From the NCBI RefSeq assembly GCF_000949135.2, contig NZ_JTAN02000018.1, positions 372,001 to 436,000 on the forward strand: DNA of 64,000 bases, read 5' to 3'. The notes under the pieces were generated by a model that ran no database searches, was not told the origin of the DNA, and worked only from the letters and a program-made list of their open reading frames with translations. Each line of letters starts with the position of its first letter. The stretch's first letter is position 1. Shown here one piece after another: positions 1-8,125 of this stretch. The DNA comes from Burkholderia sp. USMB20. GTDB lineage: Bacteria; Pseudomonadota; Gammaproteobacteria; Burkholderiales; Burkholderiaceae. A program made the position numbers and the translations under genes.

Positions 1-441
1 CTTCTCCAGGTACTCGCGCGCACGCTCCTCGGCTTCCTTCTTCGCAATGCCGAGCACGTGCACCGGCGCTTCCATCACGTTCTCGAGCACGTTCATGTGC
101 GCCCACAGATTGAAGTGCTGGAACACCATCGCGAGCTTGGTGCGGATGCGCTGCAGCTGCTTGTGATCGGCCACCTCGAGCGCACCGGCGCGGTCGGTCT
201 TCGTGCGCACGGCCTCGCCGTCGACGACGATCTGCCCCGCATTCGGCCGCTCGAGAAAATTGATGCAGCGCAGGAACGTGCTCTTGCCGGAACCGCTGGC
301 GCCGATGATGCTGATGACGTCGCCGGCCTTCGCGTTCAGCGACACGCCCTTGAGCACCTCGTTGTCGCCATAGCGCTTGTGAATGTCGACCGCGGCAAGC
401 TTGGTGGAAGCGGACGCGCTCGTTTGAGTGATCTCGGCCAT
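1..441 (-). CDS. hisP: Basic amino-acid ABC transporter ATPase, HisP-type (partial, N-terminal 147 residues)
   Basis: ATPase subunit of a polar amino-acid importer of the histidine/lysine/arginine/ornithine type, acting at the cytoplasmic face of the inner membrane. The visible part begins MAEITQTSAS and carries the Walker A loop GASGSGKST and the Q-loop region (VFQHFNLWAHMNV). The signature and Walker B motifs lie beyond the window edge. It is followed upstream by hisM and hisQ on the same strand, so the three form one operon. HisP and GlnQ-like ATPases are hard to separate; the neighbouring permease pair and the HFNLW motif favour the basic amino-acid class. Truncated by the window edge, not biologically. 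Confidence 0.9.
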   Translation of the reverse strand, partial: MAEITQTSASASTKLAAVDIHKRYGDNEVLKGVSLNAKAGDVISIIGASGSGKSTFLRCINFLERPNAGQIVVDGEAVRTKTDRAGALEVADHKQLQRIRTKLAMVFQHFNLWAHMNVLENVMEAPVHVLGIAKKEAEERAREYLEK

Positions 442-461
442 CTGGCTCTCCTCGAATGAAA

Positions 462-1175
462 TCAATGACGGCCGGCCGCGAGATACGCGAGCCAGTGGCG
501 CTCCGCCCGGCGAAATGCCGCGACGAGTGCGAACGATACCGCAAGATAGATCAGTGCGGCGATCCCGAACGACTGGAACGCCATGTAGGTCGCCGAATTG
601 GCGTCACGCGCGACCTTCAGGATGTCGGGCACGGTCGCCGTGAATGCAACGGTGGTCGCGTGCAGCATCAGGATCACCTCGTTGCTGTACAGCGGCAACG
701 CACGGCGCAGCGCCGACGGCAGGATCACCCGGCGATACATCGTGAACGGCGACATCCCGTACGCACGCGCCGCCTCGACCTCGCCGTGCGGAATCGCACG
801 AATCGCACCCGCGAAGATCTCGGTCGTGTACGCGCAGGTGTTCAGCGCGAACGCGAGGATCGCGCAGTTGAAGCCGCTGCGGAAGAACGCGTCGAGCAGC
901 GAGTGCGAGCGCACGAACTCGAGGCTGTACATGCCCGTGTACAGCAACAGCAGCTGCACGTAGAGCGGCGTGCCGCGGAACACGTACGTGTAGAACCGCA
1001 CCGGCATCGACAGCCACTTCTTCTTCGACACGCGTGCGACCGCGAGCGGCACCGCGCACACGAAGCCGAGCGAAATCGACGCGACGAGCAGCCACAGCGT
1101 CACCGCAAGGCCGGAGAGGCGCTGGCCGTCCCAGTAAAGGAACGCCTGGCCGAATTCCTGGAGGATCTCGATCAT
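462..1175 (-). CDS. hisM: Basic amino-acid ABC transporter permease HisM
   Basis: Inner-membrane permease of 237 residues, one half of the HisQM heterodimer that passes histidine, lysine, arginine or ornithine from a periplasmic binding protein. It starts MIEILQEFGQAF and has the typical amino-acid permease features: RGTPLYVQLLLLYTG near the first third, and the EAA-type loop EVEAARAYGMSPFTMYRRVILPSA contacting the ATPase. The start codon overlaps the hisQ stop by four bases (ATGA at 1172-1175), showing translational coupling. A longer in-frame reading upstream exists but would run through hisQ and is rejected. No binding-protein gene (argT/hisJ) lies next to it here. Confidence 0.92.
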   Translation of the reverse strand: MIEILQEFGQAFLYWDGQRLSGLAVTLWLLVASISLGFVCAVPLAVARVSKKKWLSMPVRFYTYVFRGTPLYVQLLLLYTGMYSLEFVRSHSLLDAFFRSGFNCAILAFALNTCAYTTEIFAGAIRAIPHGEVEAARAYGMSPFTMYRRVILPSALRRALPLYSNEVILMLHATTVAFTATVPDILKVARDANSATYMAFQSFGIAALIYLAVSFALVAAFRRAERHWLAYLAAGRH

Positions 1176-1888
1176 AGTTCTGCGTGGCGCACGCCCGTGG
1201 AATAACGTTTCTCGAGCTGGATCAGCACGAGGTTGGAAACGGTCGTGATCGCGAGGTAGATCAGCGCCGCAACGAGGATGAAGAAGAACATGTTGAACGT
1301 GCTCTTGCCCGCGTCCTGCGCCGCCTTCACGACGTCGGCGAGGCCGATGATCGACACCAGCGCGGTCGCCTTCACGAGCACCTGCCAGTTGTTGCCGATG
1401 CCCGGCAGCGCGAAGCGCATCATCTGCGGAAACATGATCCGCACGAACACGCGCAGCCCGCTCATCCCGTACGCCGAGCCGGCCTCGAGCTGGCCGCGCG
1501 GCACCGACAGGAACGCACCGCGGAACGTCTCGGTGAAGTACGCGCCGTAAATGAAGCCGAGCGTCAGCACGCCGGCGACGAACGGGTCGATGTCGATCTG
1601 GTCCCAGCCGACGAGGTCGGTGAACTGGTTCAGCCAGATCTGGATGCTGTAGAACAACAGCAGCATCAGGACGAGATCGGGCACCGAGCGGATCAGCGTC
1701 GTATAACCGGTCGCGACCGCTCGCAGCACCCGGTTGTGCGACAGCTTCGCCACCGCGCCGATCAGCCCCAGCGCCACCGCAGCGGCGAGCGACAGCACCG
1801 ACAGCTCGATGGTCTGCACGGTGCCGGCCCAGAGGACAGGACCAAAGCCGTAAAGGAACACGCGCGTCTCCAGTGTTGATGTGAACAC
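1172..1888 (-). CDS. hisQ: Basic amino-acid ABC transporter permease HisQ
   Basis: Second permease of the HisQMP importer, 238 residues, starting MFTSTLETRVFLYGF. Several hydrophobic segments are visible, plus the motif SVPDLVLMLLLFYS that matches RGTPxxVQ in its partner, and an EAA loop (GQLEAGSAYGMSGLRVFVRIMFPQ). It is the first gene of the hisQ-hisM-hisP transcript; its stop overlaps the hisM start. About 80 bp upstream lies a perfect 19-bp palindrome that may serve regulation. As in other Burkholderia loci, the substrate could be arginine/ornithine rather than histidine; sequence alone does not settle this. Confidence 0.92.
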   Translation of the reverse strand: MFTSTLETRVFLYGFGPVLWAGTVQTIELSVLSLAAAVALGLIGAVAKLSHNRVLRAVATGYTTLIRSVPDLVLMLLLFYSIQIWLNQFTDLVGWDQIDIDPFVAGVLTLGFIYGAYFTETFRGAFLSVPRGQLEAGSAYGMSGLRVFVRIMFPQMMRFALPGIGNNWQVLVKATALVSIIGLADVVKAAQDAGKSTFNMFFFILVAALIYLAITTVSNLVLIQLEKRYSTGVRHAEL

Positions 1889-1968
1889 CGGCGCGCATCA
1901 CTGTCCGGCGCCGGGCTGACGCGGATAGTCGCAAGCGAAATTGATTGCCTCAAATCACCGTGCGCGCG

Positions 1969-1987
1969 ATTGCTGCGTCGCAGCAAT
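1969..1987. promoter_or_regulatory. Perfect 19-bp palindrome upstream of hisQ
   Basis: ATTGCTGCG-T-CGCAGCAAT: nine-base arms around one central base, with no mismatch. It lies between the hisQ start (1888) and the end of the BamE-like gene (2128). Position and symmetry suit an operator for the transporter operon; a transcript hairpin is the alternative. The binding factor is unknown. Confidence 0.45.
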
Positions 1988-2034
1988 TCATCCCACCATT
2001 TGCAGGCACGGCCTACCGCGCTGTTTCAAAAGGA

Positions 2035-2084
2035 AAAAAGCCGCTTCCTGACAGTCGGATGACACGCAGGGAAGCGGACTTTTT
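2035..2084 (-). terminator. Probable intrinsic terminator after the BamE-like gene
   Basis: Arms CCGCTTCC and GGAAGCGG separated by about 22 bases. Read on the minus strand the hairpin is followed by a run of T, just after the BamE-like gene. The loop is long, so confidence is moderate. Confidence 0.5.
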
Positions 2085-2127
2085 GCAATTTTCCGGTCGC
2101 TTTTTCGATATAGCGCCGGACGCGGGT

Positions 2128-2685
2128 TCAGCGCCCTTTCAGGATGTCGGAGCGCGAAGTCGTATAGACAAGCCCGTCCGGGCCGAAATGGACGTTGAAG
2201 AACGCGTCGGTGTTGACGCCGTCCTCGAGCCAGCGCCAGCTCCATACGGTCTCGGGCTTCAGCGGGTACTGCGCGACGTCGCCCGGCTTGCCGAGCAGGC
2301 GCCGCACCTCGTCCTCGGTCATCCCCGGGCGCACCTTCGCGAAGTTCTCGGCGGTCAGCACCTGCGTCGCGCCCGTGTAATACCCGCCCGGGTCGAGGTC
2401 GACGAACCAGGTCTGGTTGCCCATCGGGCCACGCGGGTATTCGAGGCGCTTCGAGCCGTCGGTGAACGCGCGCTCGGTCTCGGGCTTGCCCATCGTGGCG
2501 CGCACATCGGCTTCGGTCGAGACGCCGGCCTTCAGCCCCTTGAGCAGCAGCGGCGCCGGCTTGATCGCGTTGAAGAAGTCCCTGATACGTTGCACGTCGA
2601 GATTGCCTTGCTTGTCGTCGCAGCCGGTCAGCGCCAGCGCGGCGGCCAGCATCGTGACGGGAAGCAGCCGGAAACGGAAGATCAT
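2128..2685 (-). CDS. BamE/SmpA-like outer-membrane lipoprotein
   Basis: Predicted lipoprotein of 185 residues with a signal peptide and lipobox ending LALTGC (Cys about residue 21). The rest looks like two BamE/SmpA-OmlA-type units: one around TEADVRATMGKPE and one around RPGMTEDEVRRLLGKPGDV, each with the family's G-(x)-T/S-xx-(D/E)-V-xxxxGKP pattern. BamE proteins assist beta-barrel assembly at the outer membrane; this protein is a paralogue and its own role is unknown. Start chosen at MIFRFRLLP because it begins the signal peptide; the much longer open frame upstream is antisense to hpnL. Stands alone on the minus strand, followed by a hairpin terminator. Confidence 0.75.
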   Translation of the reverse strand: MIFRFRLLPVTMLAAALALTGCDDKQGNLDVQRIRDFFNAIKPAPLLLKGLKAGVSTEADVRATMGKPETERAFTDGSKRLEYPRGPMGNQTWFVDLDPGGYYTGATQVLTAENFAKVRPGMTEDEVRRLLGKPGDVAQYPLKPETVWSWRWLEDGVNTDAFFNVHFGPDGLVYTTSRSDILKGR

Positions 2686-2773
2686 TGGAAGAAATGCGCG
2701 TCGAGAAAACACGCGGCAAGGATACCCGCGCAACGCCAAAAGCGCGAGACGGACCGCGCGGCCCGTCTCGTGA

Positions 2774-3814
2774 TCAATGCGTCGTTTCGGTTTGCACCTG
2801 GGCCTCGCGGCCCGCTTGCGGGGCGCGCGGCCCGGCCGGCACCGCCTTGATCCGGCGGCGCGTGCGCACCAGCTCGGCCAGTTGCCACGACCCGAGCGCG
2901 AGACAGCCGAACAGCACCTCGCGGCCGCGCTTGACCAGCGCGAGCGACAGCGCCGTCTCGCGATCGACGCCGAACATCTGCGCGAGCAGCACGACGGTCG
3001 CCTCCTGCACGCCGAGACCGCCCGGCACCATGAACGCCGCATGCCGCACGGCCTGCGTCATCGCCTCGATCGCGATCGCGCCGCCGATCGAGACCGGATG
3101 ACCGAGCAGCGCGAGCGCCCAGTAAATTTCGAGCGCGCCGAGCACGTAGCCGGACAGCTGCCAGAAGAACGCACTGAACAGCAGCGGCGTGCGCGACATC
3201 AGCGCGTCGATGTCGCCATCGAGGCGGCGGCCGTCGACGCCCTGCAGCAACCGGTGCGAATCGCCGAGCAGGCGCCCCGCGAACCGCTCGATCGCATGGA
3301 AGATCCCGCCGCGCCGCATCAGCACGACGCCGAGCACCGGCAGCGGCAGGGTCAGCAGCAGCGCGAGGCCGATCGTGCCGCCGCCCATGTCGTGCGTCGT
3401 CGCGAGCAGCAGCACGAGGCCGAGCGCCGCGAACGCATACTGGACGACGATCGTCACCAGCACCTCGACGATCACCGACGCGGTCACGCGGCTCGCGTCG
3501 GGCACCTGCCAGCGCGCCATCCGGATCCCGACCAGCTCGCCGCCGATCCCGACCACCGGCAGCAGCCGGTTCACCGCCTCGCGTACGGTCGCGACCCACC
3601 ACAGGAACGACAGCGACGCGCGCCGGTCGAGCAGCTGGTGCCACGCATACGCGTCGAGCAGCAGCGGCAGCGCATGGAACGGCACGAGCCACAGCAGCGC
3701 GAAGCCGGCGCGCTCGAGCATCCGCGTCACGTCGCCGATGCCTTCGTGCAGCCCGAGCGCGAGCAGGATCCCGATGCCGATCGGCCAGCCGAGCCATTTG
3801 ATCCACTTGGTCAT
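2774..3814 (-). CDS. hpnL: Hopanoid-cluster membrane protein HpnL
   Basis: Integral membrane protein of 346 residues with many hydrophobic segments, of the lysylphosphatidylglycerol-synthase TM-region family (UPF0104) to which HpnL belongs. It starts MTKWIKWLGWPIGIG; family-like pieces are EAVNRLLPVVGIGGELVG and FMVPGGLGVQEA. The start overlaps the hpnK stop by four bases (3811-3814), and it is the last gene of the hpnI-hpnJ-hpnK-hpnL run. HpnL has been proposed to be a transporter or flippase-like protein for hopanoids or precursors, but its biochemical role is not established. The C-terminal tail is charged and probably cytoplasmic. Confidence 0.88.
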   Translation of the reverse strand: MTKWIKWLGWPIGIGILLALGLHEGIGDVTRMLERAGFALLWLVPFHALPLLLDAYAWHQLLDRRASLSFLWWVATVREAVNRLLPVVGIGGELVGIRMARWQVPDASRVTASVIVEVLVTIVVQYAFAALGLVLLLATTHDMGGGTIGLALLLTLPLPVLGVVLMRRGGIFHAIERFAGRLLGDSHRLLQGVDGRRLDGDIDALMSRTPLLFSAFFWQLSGYVLGALEIYWALALLGHPVSIGGAIAIEAMTQAVRHAAFMVPGGLGVQEATVVLLAQMFGVDRETALSLALVKRGREVLFGCLALGSWQLAELVRTRRRIKAVPAGPRAPQAGREAQVQTETTH

Positions 3815-4695
3815 GACGGCTGCGCCCCCGCTTCGCGCGACGCGTGCGTGCCGCGCCGCGCCGCCGGCTGGCCGAACACGTCGGCAAAACCGCCGGTCGC
3901 GACGCCCGCGGCCTTCAGCGCGGCCGCGACGCGCGGCGACAGCAGCGCATCCAGTTCGTCGACCGGCCGGTAAGCGGCCATCGTCGGCGTGATCGGGCCG
4001 TCGCCGGCTTCCGCCGGATGACAGTAGATCTCGCCGACCCCGGGCGGCAATGCCGCGAGCGCGTCGAGCAGCACGGCCTCGTCCATCGCGCCCGTATGCT
4101 CGATCCCGACCACGTAGTCGTTGTGCGCGAGCCCCGCACGGTCGAGCCGCGCGCGCACCAGCGCGATCCACGGCTTGAGCAGCGCGGGCGCGCGCGTTTC
4201 GTACGGCAGCCGCACCGCACGCAGTCCGTAGTCGCGGCCGATCTCGATGATCATCGACAGCACGGTCGGATGCAGGTGGAAATGCTTGTGCGCGTTCACG
4301 TGGTCGAGCGGCAGGCCGCTCGCCGCGAACGCGTCGAACTGCGCGCGGATCTCGCGGCGCAGCTGCGCACGCACGTGCGGCAGGAAGAAGAAGCGGCAGC
4401 CATCCTTCGCCATCGCATCGCCGAAGCGCCCGTCGCGGCCGACGAGCGCGGGAATGTCATGCGCGGGCAGCGTGGCCGGCCCGTCCGCGAGGACGAGATG
4501 CAGGCCGACCGCGAGCGACGGCAGGCGCCGCGCGCGTTCGATCGCATCCTGCGCCGCGGACGCACCGACCATCAGGCTCGCGGCGTTCAGCACGCCGTCG
4601 CGATGCGCGCGCTCGACCGCCGCGTTGACGCGCGGATGCAGCCCGAAGTCGTCCGCGGTGAAGATCAGCGCCCGCGCCGCCCGCTGCGTCGCCAC
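3811..4695 (-). CDS. hpnK: Hopanoid biosynthesis YdjC-like deacetylase HpnK
   Basis: YdjC-family carbohydrate deacetylase of 294 residues. Metal-binding motifs are visible: TADDFGLHP near residue 15 and DHVNAHKHFHLHP around residue 130, with a third His region CHPAEAGDGP near the C-terminus. In the Burkholderia cenocepacia pathway HpnK removes the acetyl group from N-acetylglucosaminyl bacteriohopanetetrol made by HpnI, giving the glucosamine form. It sits between hpnJ (3 bp upstream) and hpnL (4-bp overlap), so it is translated from the same message. N-terminus begins MATQRAARALIF, directly before the catalytic strand. Confidence 0.92.
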   Translation of the reverse strand: MATQRAARALIFTADDFGLHPRVNAAVERAHRDGVLNAASLMVGASAAQDAIERARRLPSLAVGLHLVLADGPATLPAHDIPALVGRDGRFGDAMAKDGCRFFFLPHVRAQLRREIRAQFDAFAASGLPLDHVNAHKHFHLHPTVLSMIIEIGRDYGLRAVRLPYETRAPALLKPWIALVRARLDRAGLAHNDYVVGIEHTGAMDEAVLLDALAALPPGVGEIYCHPAEAGDGPITPTMAAYRPVDELDALLSPRVAAALKAAGVATGGFADVFGQPAARRGTHASREAGAQPS

Positions 4696-4698
4696 GAA

Positions 4699-6120
4699 TC
4701 AGGCCTCGTGCGCGCGCAGGAAGCGGAAGAACTCGACGCCTTCGCGCAAGCGACGCTTCATCATGTCCCAGCTCGTCAGCATCTCGCGGACGATCTCCCA
4801 GATCTTCGACGGGCGGAAGTAGAACTGGCGATAGAACTGCTCGAGATGGTGATAGATCTCGTCGCGCGACAGGTGCGGATAGCCGATCGCCGCGAGCTGC
4901 ACGCCTTCCTTGCTGACCAGGTTGATGGTCTTGTTCTCTTCCATCCAGCCGTTCTCGACGGCCTGCTTGTAAAGCGTCGTGCCCGGATACGGCGCGGCGA
5001 GCGACACCTGGATCGTGTGCGGATTGATTTCCTTCGCGTACTCGATCGTCTTCTTGATGGTGTCCTGCGTCTCGCCCGGCAGGCCGAGGATGAAGGTGCC
5101 GTGGATCTTGATGCCGAGCTTCTTGCAGTCCGCGCTGAAGCGGCGCGCGAAATCGGTGCGCACGCCCTTCTTGATGTTCACGAGGATCTGGTCGTCGCCG
5201 GATTCGAAGCCGACCAGCAGCAGGCGCAGGCCGTTTTCCTTCATGATCTTCAGCGACTTGTACGGCACGTTCGCCTTCGCGTTGCACGACCACGTCATGC
5301 CGAGCTTGCCCAGGCCGATGGCGATCGCTTCGGCGCGCGGCAGGTCGTCGGTGAAGGTGTCGTCGTCGAACATCAGTTCCTTCACTTCCGGCATGTTGTC
5401 GCGGATCCACTTCGCTTCCGCGAGCACGTTCTCGACCGAGCGCGTGCGGTAGCGATGGCCGCTGACCGTCTGCGGCCACAGGCAGAACGTGCAGCGCGAC
5501 TTGCAGCCGCGGCCCGTGTAGATCGACACGTACGGGTAGTTCAGGTAGCCGATGAAGTAGTTGTCGATCTTCAGGTCGCGCTTGTAGACGGGCGCGACGA
5601 ACGGCAGTTCGTCCATGTTCTCGAGGATCGGACGCGCTTCGTTGTGCTCGATCGAGCCGTCCTTCGCGCGCCAGCTCAAGCCCTTGATCTCGGGGAACGG
5701 CTTGCCTTCGGCGATTTCCTTGCAGGTGTAGTCGAATTCCTCGCGGCACACGAAGTCGATCGCGTCGCTCGCCGTGAGCGAGTTGTGCGGATCGACCATC
5801 ACCTTCGCGCCCACCATGCCGACCAGCATCGACGGCTTCATCTTCTTCAGATCCTGCGCGAACATCGCGTCGGTCGGGAACGACGGCGTACTCGTGTGGA
5901 TGATCACGAGATCGTAGTCGTTGGCGATCTTCAGCGTTTCCTCGACCGACAGGCCGTCGGCCGGCGCGTCGACGACGCGGCTGCCCGGCACGAGCGCGGC
6001 CGGCTGCGCGAGCCACGTCGGGTACCAGAAGGAACGGATTTCGCGCTTCGCCTGATAGCGCGAGCCGGCTCCGCCGTCGAAGCCGTCATACGAAGGGGCC
6101 TGCAAGAACAGCGTTTTCAT
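4699..6120 (-). CDS. hpnJ: Hopanoid biosynthesis radical SAM protein HpnJ
   Basis: B12-binding-like/radical SAM enzyme of 473 residues. The cluster motif is CKSRCTFC (Cys206, Cys210, Cys213), within GRGCKSRCTFCLW; the SAM-binding strand FDDDTFTDDLPRA follows. In Burkholderia, HpnJ converts bacteriohopanetetrol glucosamine to the cyclitol ether (ring contraction to a cyclopentane). Start taken at MKTLFLQAPSYDG, the first ATG next to the conserved N-terminus; a start seven residues upstream (MQATGAF) is also open. Neighbours hpnI upstream and hpnK downstream on the same strand support the call. Confidence 0.93.
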   Translation of the reverse strand: MKTLFLQAPSYDGFDGGAGSRYQAKREIRSFWYPTWLAQPAALVPGSRVVDAPADGLSVEETLKIANDYDLVIIHTSTPSFPTDAMFAQDLKKMKPSMLVGMVGAKVMVDPHNSLTASDAIDFVCREEFDYTCKEIAEGKPFPEIKGLSWRAKDGSIEHNEARPILENMDELPFVAPVYKRDLKIDNYFIGYLNYPYVSIYTGRGCKSRCTFCLWPQTVSGHRYRTRSVENVLAEAKWIRDNMPEVKELMFDDDTFTDDLPRAEAIAIGLGKLGMTWSCNAKANVPYKSLKIMKENGLRLLLVGFESGDDQILVNIKKGVRTDFARRFSADCKKLGIKIHGTFILGLPGETQDTIKKTIEYAKEINPHTIQVSLAAPYPGTTLYKQAVENGWMEENKTINLVSKEGVQLAAIGYPHLSRDEIYHHLEQFYRQFYFRPSKIWEIVREMLTSWDMMKRRLREGVEFFRFLRAHEA

Positions 6121-6308
6121 GAATGCTCCGGTAGCCTGCATAGTTCGATTCGTTTCAACGATTCAGTCAATCAACCGCGGGCCGCCCTGCCGGCGCCCGC
6201 CTCTCTGTCATGTCGCGTCGCGCGGCGTGGCCGCGCGGCGCGTCTCGGCCCTCGGGCCGGATTCGATCGGGACCGGGCGCATCGCCGGTTCCCTTCGGGA
6301 AACGTACG

Positions 6309-7484
6309 TCAGCGGCCGTCCCCGCCTTCCACGATCACCGTCGCGCGTTCGCCGCCGACGACCGTCATCCGCGCGCCGCGCCACACGACGTGCGTGCCGA
6401 ACACGGCCGCGAGCCATTCGAGCGCGAGCAGCGTGTCGCGCACCGCGACGAGCGGCAGGTCGCGCCAGAACGCGCGCCAGCCGTCCTCGCCGCGCGCGTG
6501 CAGCACCAGCCGCCCGAACGCGCCCACCACGGCCGCGCCACCCGCCAGCGTGCCGGCGACAGTGCCGTCGAGACGCAGCGCGAGCGCCGCGCCGATCGCG
6601 AGCCACGGCGCGGTAAACGTGATGAACAGGAACGCGAAGCCGGCCGGGTTCAGCGAACGGATCGTGCGCAGCCAGCGCGTCTCGCGGTGCCAGAGCGGCC
6701 CGAACGACGGCTCGATCACGTCGGTCGCGACCTCGACCTCGGACAGCACGGTGCGCCGCCCGAGGCGGCGCGGCAGCTCGGCCAGCCAGAAGTCGTCGGC
6801 CAGCTCGTCCTTCAACGCGAGAAAACCGCCGATCCGCTCGAGCGTGTCGCGCGTGAGCGCCAGCGTCGCGCCGAAGCCGAAGCGGCTCGAGCGGCCGAGG
6901 TGCGTGATCCGTACCGACGGCGCGAACCAGGCATCGACGAACTGCGCGCCGATCCGCGTCCAGAACCCGCCGACGCTGCGCGCATGATACAGGCACGTGA
7001 CGACCCCGACCGACGCGTCGGCGAGCGGCGCCGTCACGCGCTCCAGATAGTCCGGCTTCACCGCGATGTCGCTGTCCGCGATCACGATGCGGCCGTACTT
7101 CGCGCGTTCGGCGAGATTGATCAGGTTGCTGACCTTCAGGTTCTTGCCGTGCACGCGCGCGTCGATCACGAGCGTGATGTCGCATTCCGGATAGTCGGCG
7201 CGCAGCCGCTCGACCACGGCGACCGCCGGATCGGATGCCGACGCGACCCCGAACAGCACTTCATGGCGCGGGTGGCGCTGTTCGCAGAACGTCGCGAGGT
7301 TCTCGTACAGGTGCGGCTCGGCGCCGCACAGCGGCTTGAGCACGCTCACGGGCTCGAAACCGTCGCGCGCGGCGGTGCGCGGCGTGCGCGGGCGCGGCGC
7401 GAACGCCGCGACGAACGCATAGCCGGCCGCAGCCAGCGTGAACACGGTCAGGAGCCAGTCGAGCAGCGTGACGGTCGGCGTCAT
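6309..7484 (-). CDS. hpnI: Hopanoid biosynthesis glycosyltransferase HpnI
   Basis: Membrane-bound GT2-type glycosyltransferase of 391 residues, first gene of the hopanoid tailoring operon. An N-terminal membrane anchor (about residues 7-28) precedes the catalytic domain, which contains SVLKPLCGAEPHLYENL, the nucleotide-sugar metal motif IADSDIAVKPDY and the acceptor-side DDFWLAELPRRLGRR; further membrane segments lie near the C-terminus. In B. cenocepacia HpnI adds N-acetylglucosamine to bacteriohopanetetrol. Start MTPTVTLLDWLL was chosen because it opens directly into the anchor; the longer frame to 7622 adds low-quality sequence. The 188-bp gap to hpnJ could hold a second promoter. Confidence 0.9.
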   Translation of the reverse strand: MTPTVTLLDWLLTVFTLAAAGYAFVAAFAPRPRTPRTAARDGFEPVSVLKPLCGAEPHLYENLATFCEQRHPRHEVLFGVASASDPAVAVVERLRADYPECDITLVIDARVHGKNLKVSNLINLAERAKYGRIVIADSDIAVKPDYLERVTAPLADASVGVVTCLYHARSVGGFWTRIGAQFVDAWFAPSVRITHLGRSSRFGFGATLALTRDTLERIGGFLALKDELADDFWLAELPRRLGRRTVLSEVEVATDVIEPSFGPLWHRETRWLRTIRSLNPAGFAFLFITFTAPWLAIGAALALRLDGTVAGTLAGGAAVVGAFGRLVLHARGEDGWRAFWRDLPLVAVRDTLLALEWLAAVFGTHVVWRGARMTVVGGERATVIVEGGDGR

Positions 7485-8125
7485 GCGCGACGCCCTCCGG
7501 CGACGCGGGCGCCCTGCCGACAGATCGAACCGGGTTGAACGTGATTGGGTATTCCGACAGCAACGAACGCGGGCACGACCCGACTCCTTGTTCCAGCAGC
7601 GTCTGTGTAAATGGGGAGGCACGGCCCATTTCCCCGAAAGCGGCCATGCCCGGCATCGCGTGGCACATCCTCGCGCGATGCCCGGACGGGATGCGGGAAG
7701 ATTCTAATGGCTACCGTCGGCACAACATGGACAGGCGCCGGATTTTAGCAGCCCGCGCCACCCCGCGCTTGGCACCACGCGAAACGGACTGCTGCGATTT
7801 CGGCAAAGCTGTGCGGCCGGGGAACCATTCCGGTGCCACCTCGTTCACGTTAGCGTAAGCACTTTGCAGGCGGATTGCAGCCTTGAAAATCAAACGTTTC
7901 GTGGAAATTTGTATGTCGATGCGAAGACATGCCCAATCGCCGTAAAGATCGGCAATTATTCGGCGATTAGATTGATTTTTGCAACAGTTGCCCGCGCCAC
8001 CTTGCGCCCCTGAAAGGCGCATGGGTATCCGCGCGTCGCCAGCGCGTTCCGGAACCCTTTGGCAAAATCATCGCCATCTGTTGCGCATGCGCATCACCGC
8101 GCCCCTCCCTTCCGAAGGCAACCCG
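7485..8125. other. Intergenic region between hpnI and the monooxygenase gene
   Basis: 641 bp without a supported gene, between divergent genes, so both promoters must lie here. Its right part (about 7870-7985) is clearly richer in A+T than the rest of the window. An inverted repeat AATCGCCG (7935-7942) / CGGCGATT (7961-7968), 18 bases apart, is followed by TTTTT at 7976-7980. No convincing -35/-10 pair was assigned. Confidence 0.5.

Noticed and set aside
462-1934. A single 490-codon frame covering hisM and much of hisQ
   Set aside because: Only the last 237 residues look like a permease; the rest is hisQ in another frame. hisQ and hisM overlap by four bases instead.
3844-6987. A 1047-codon plus-strand open frame opposite hpnL, hpnK, hpnJ and hpnI
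   Set aside because: Antisense shadow in GC-rich DNA: Arg/Ala/His-rich text without domains, while the opposite strand codes for well-known enzymes.
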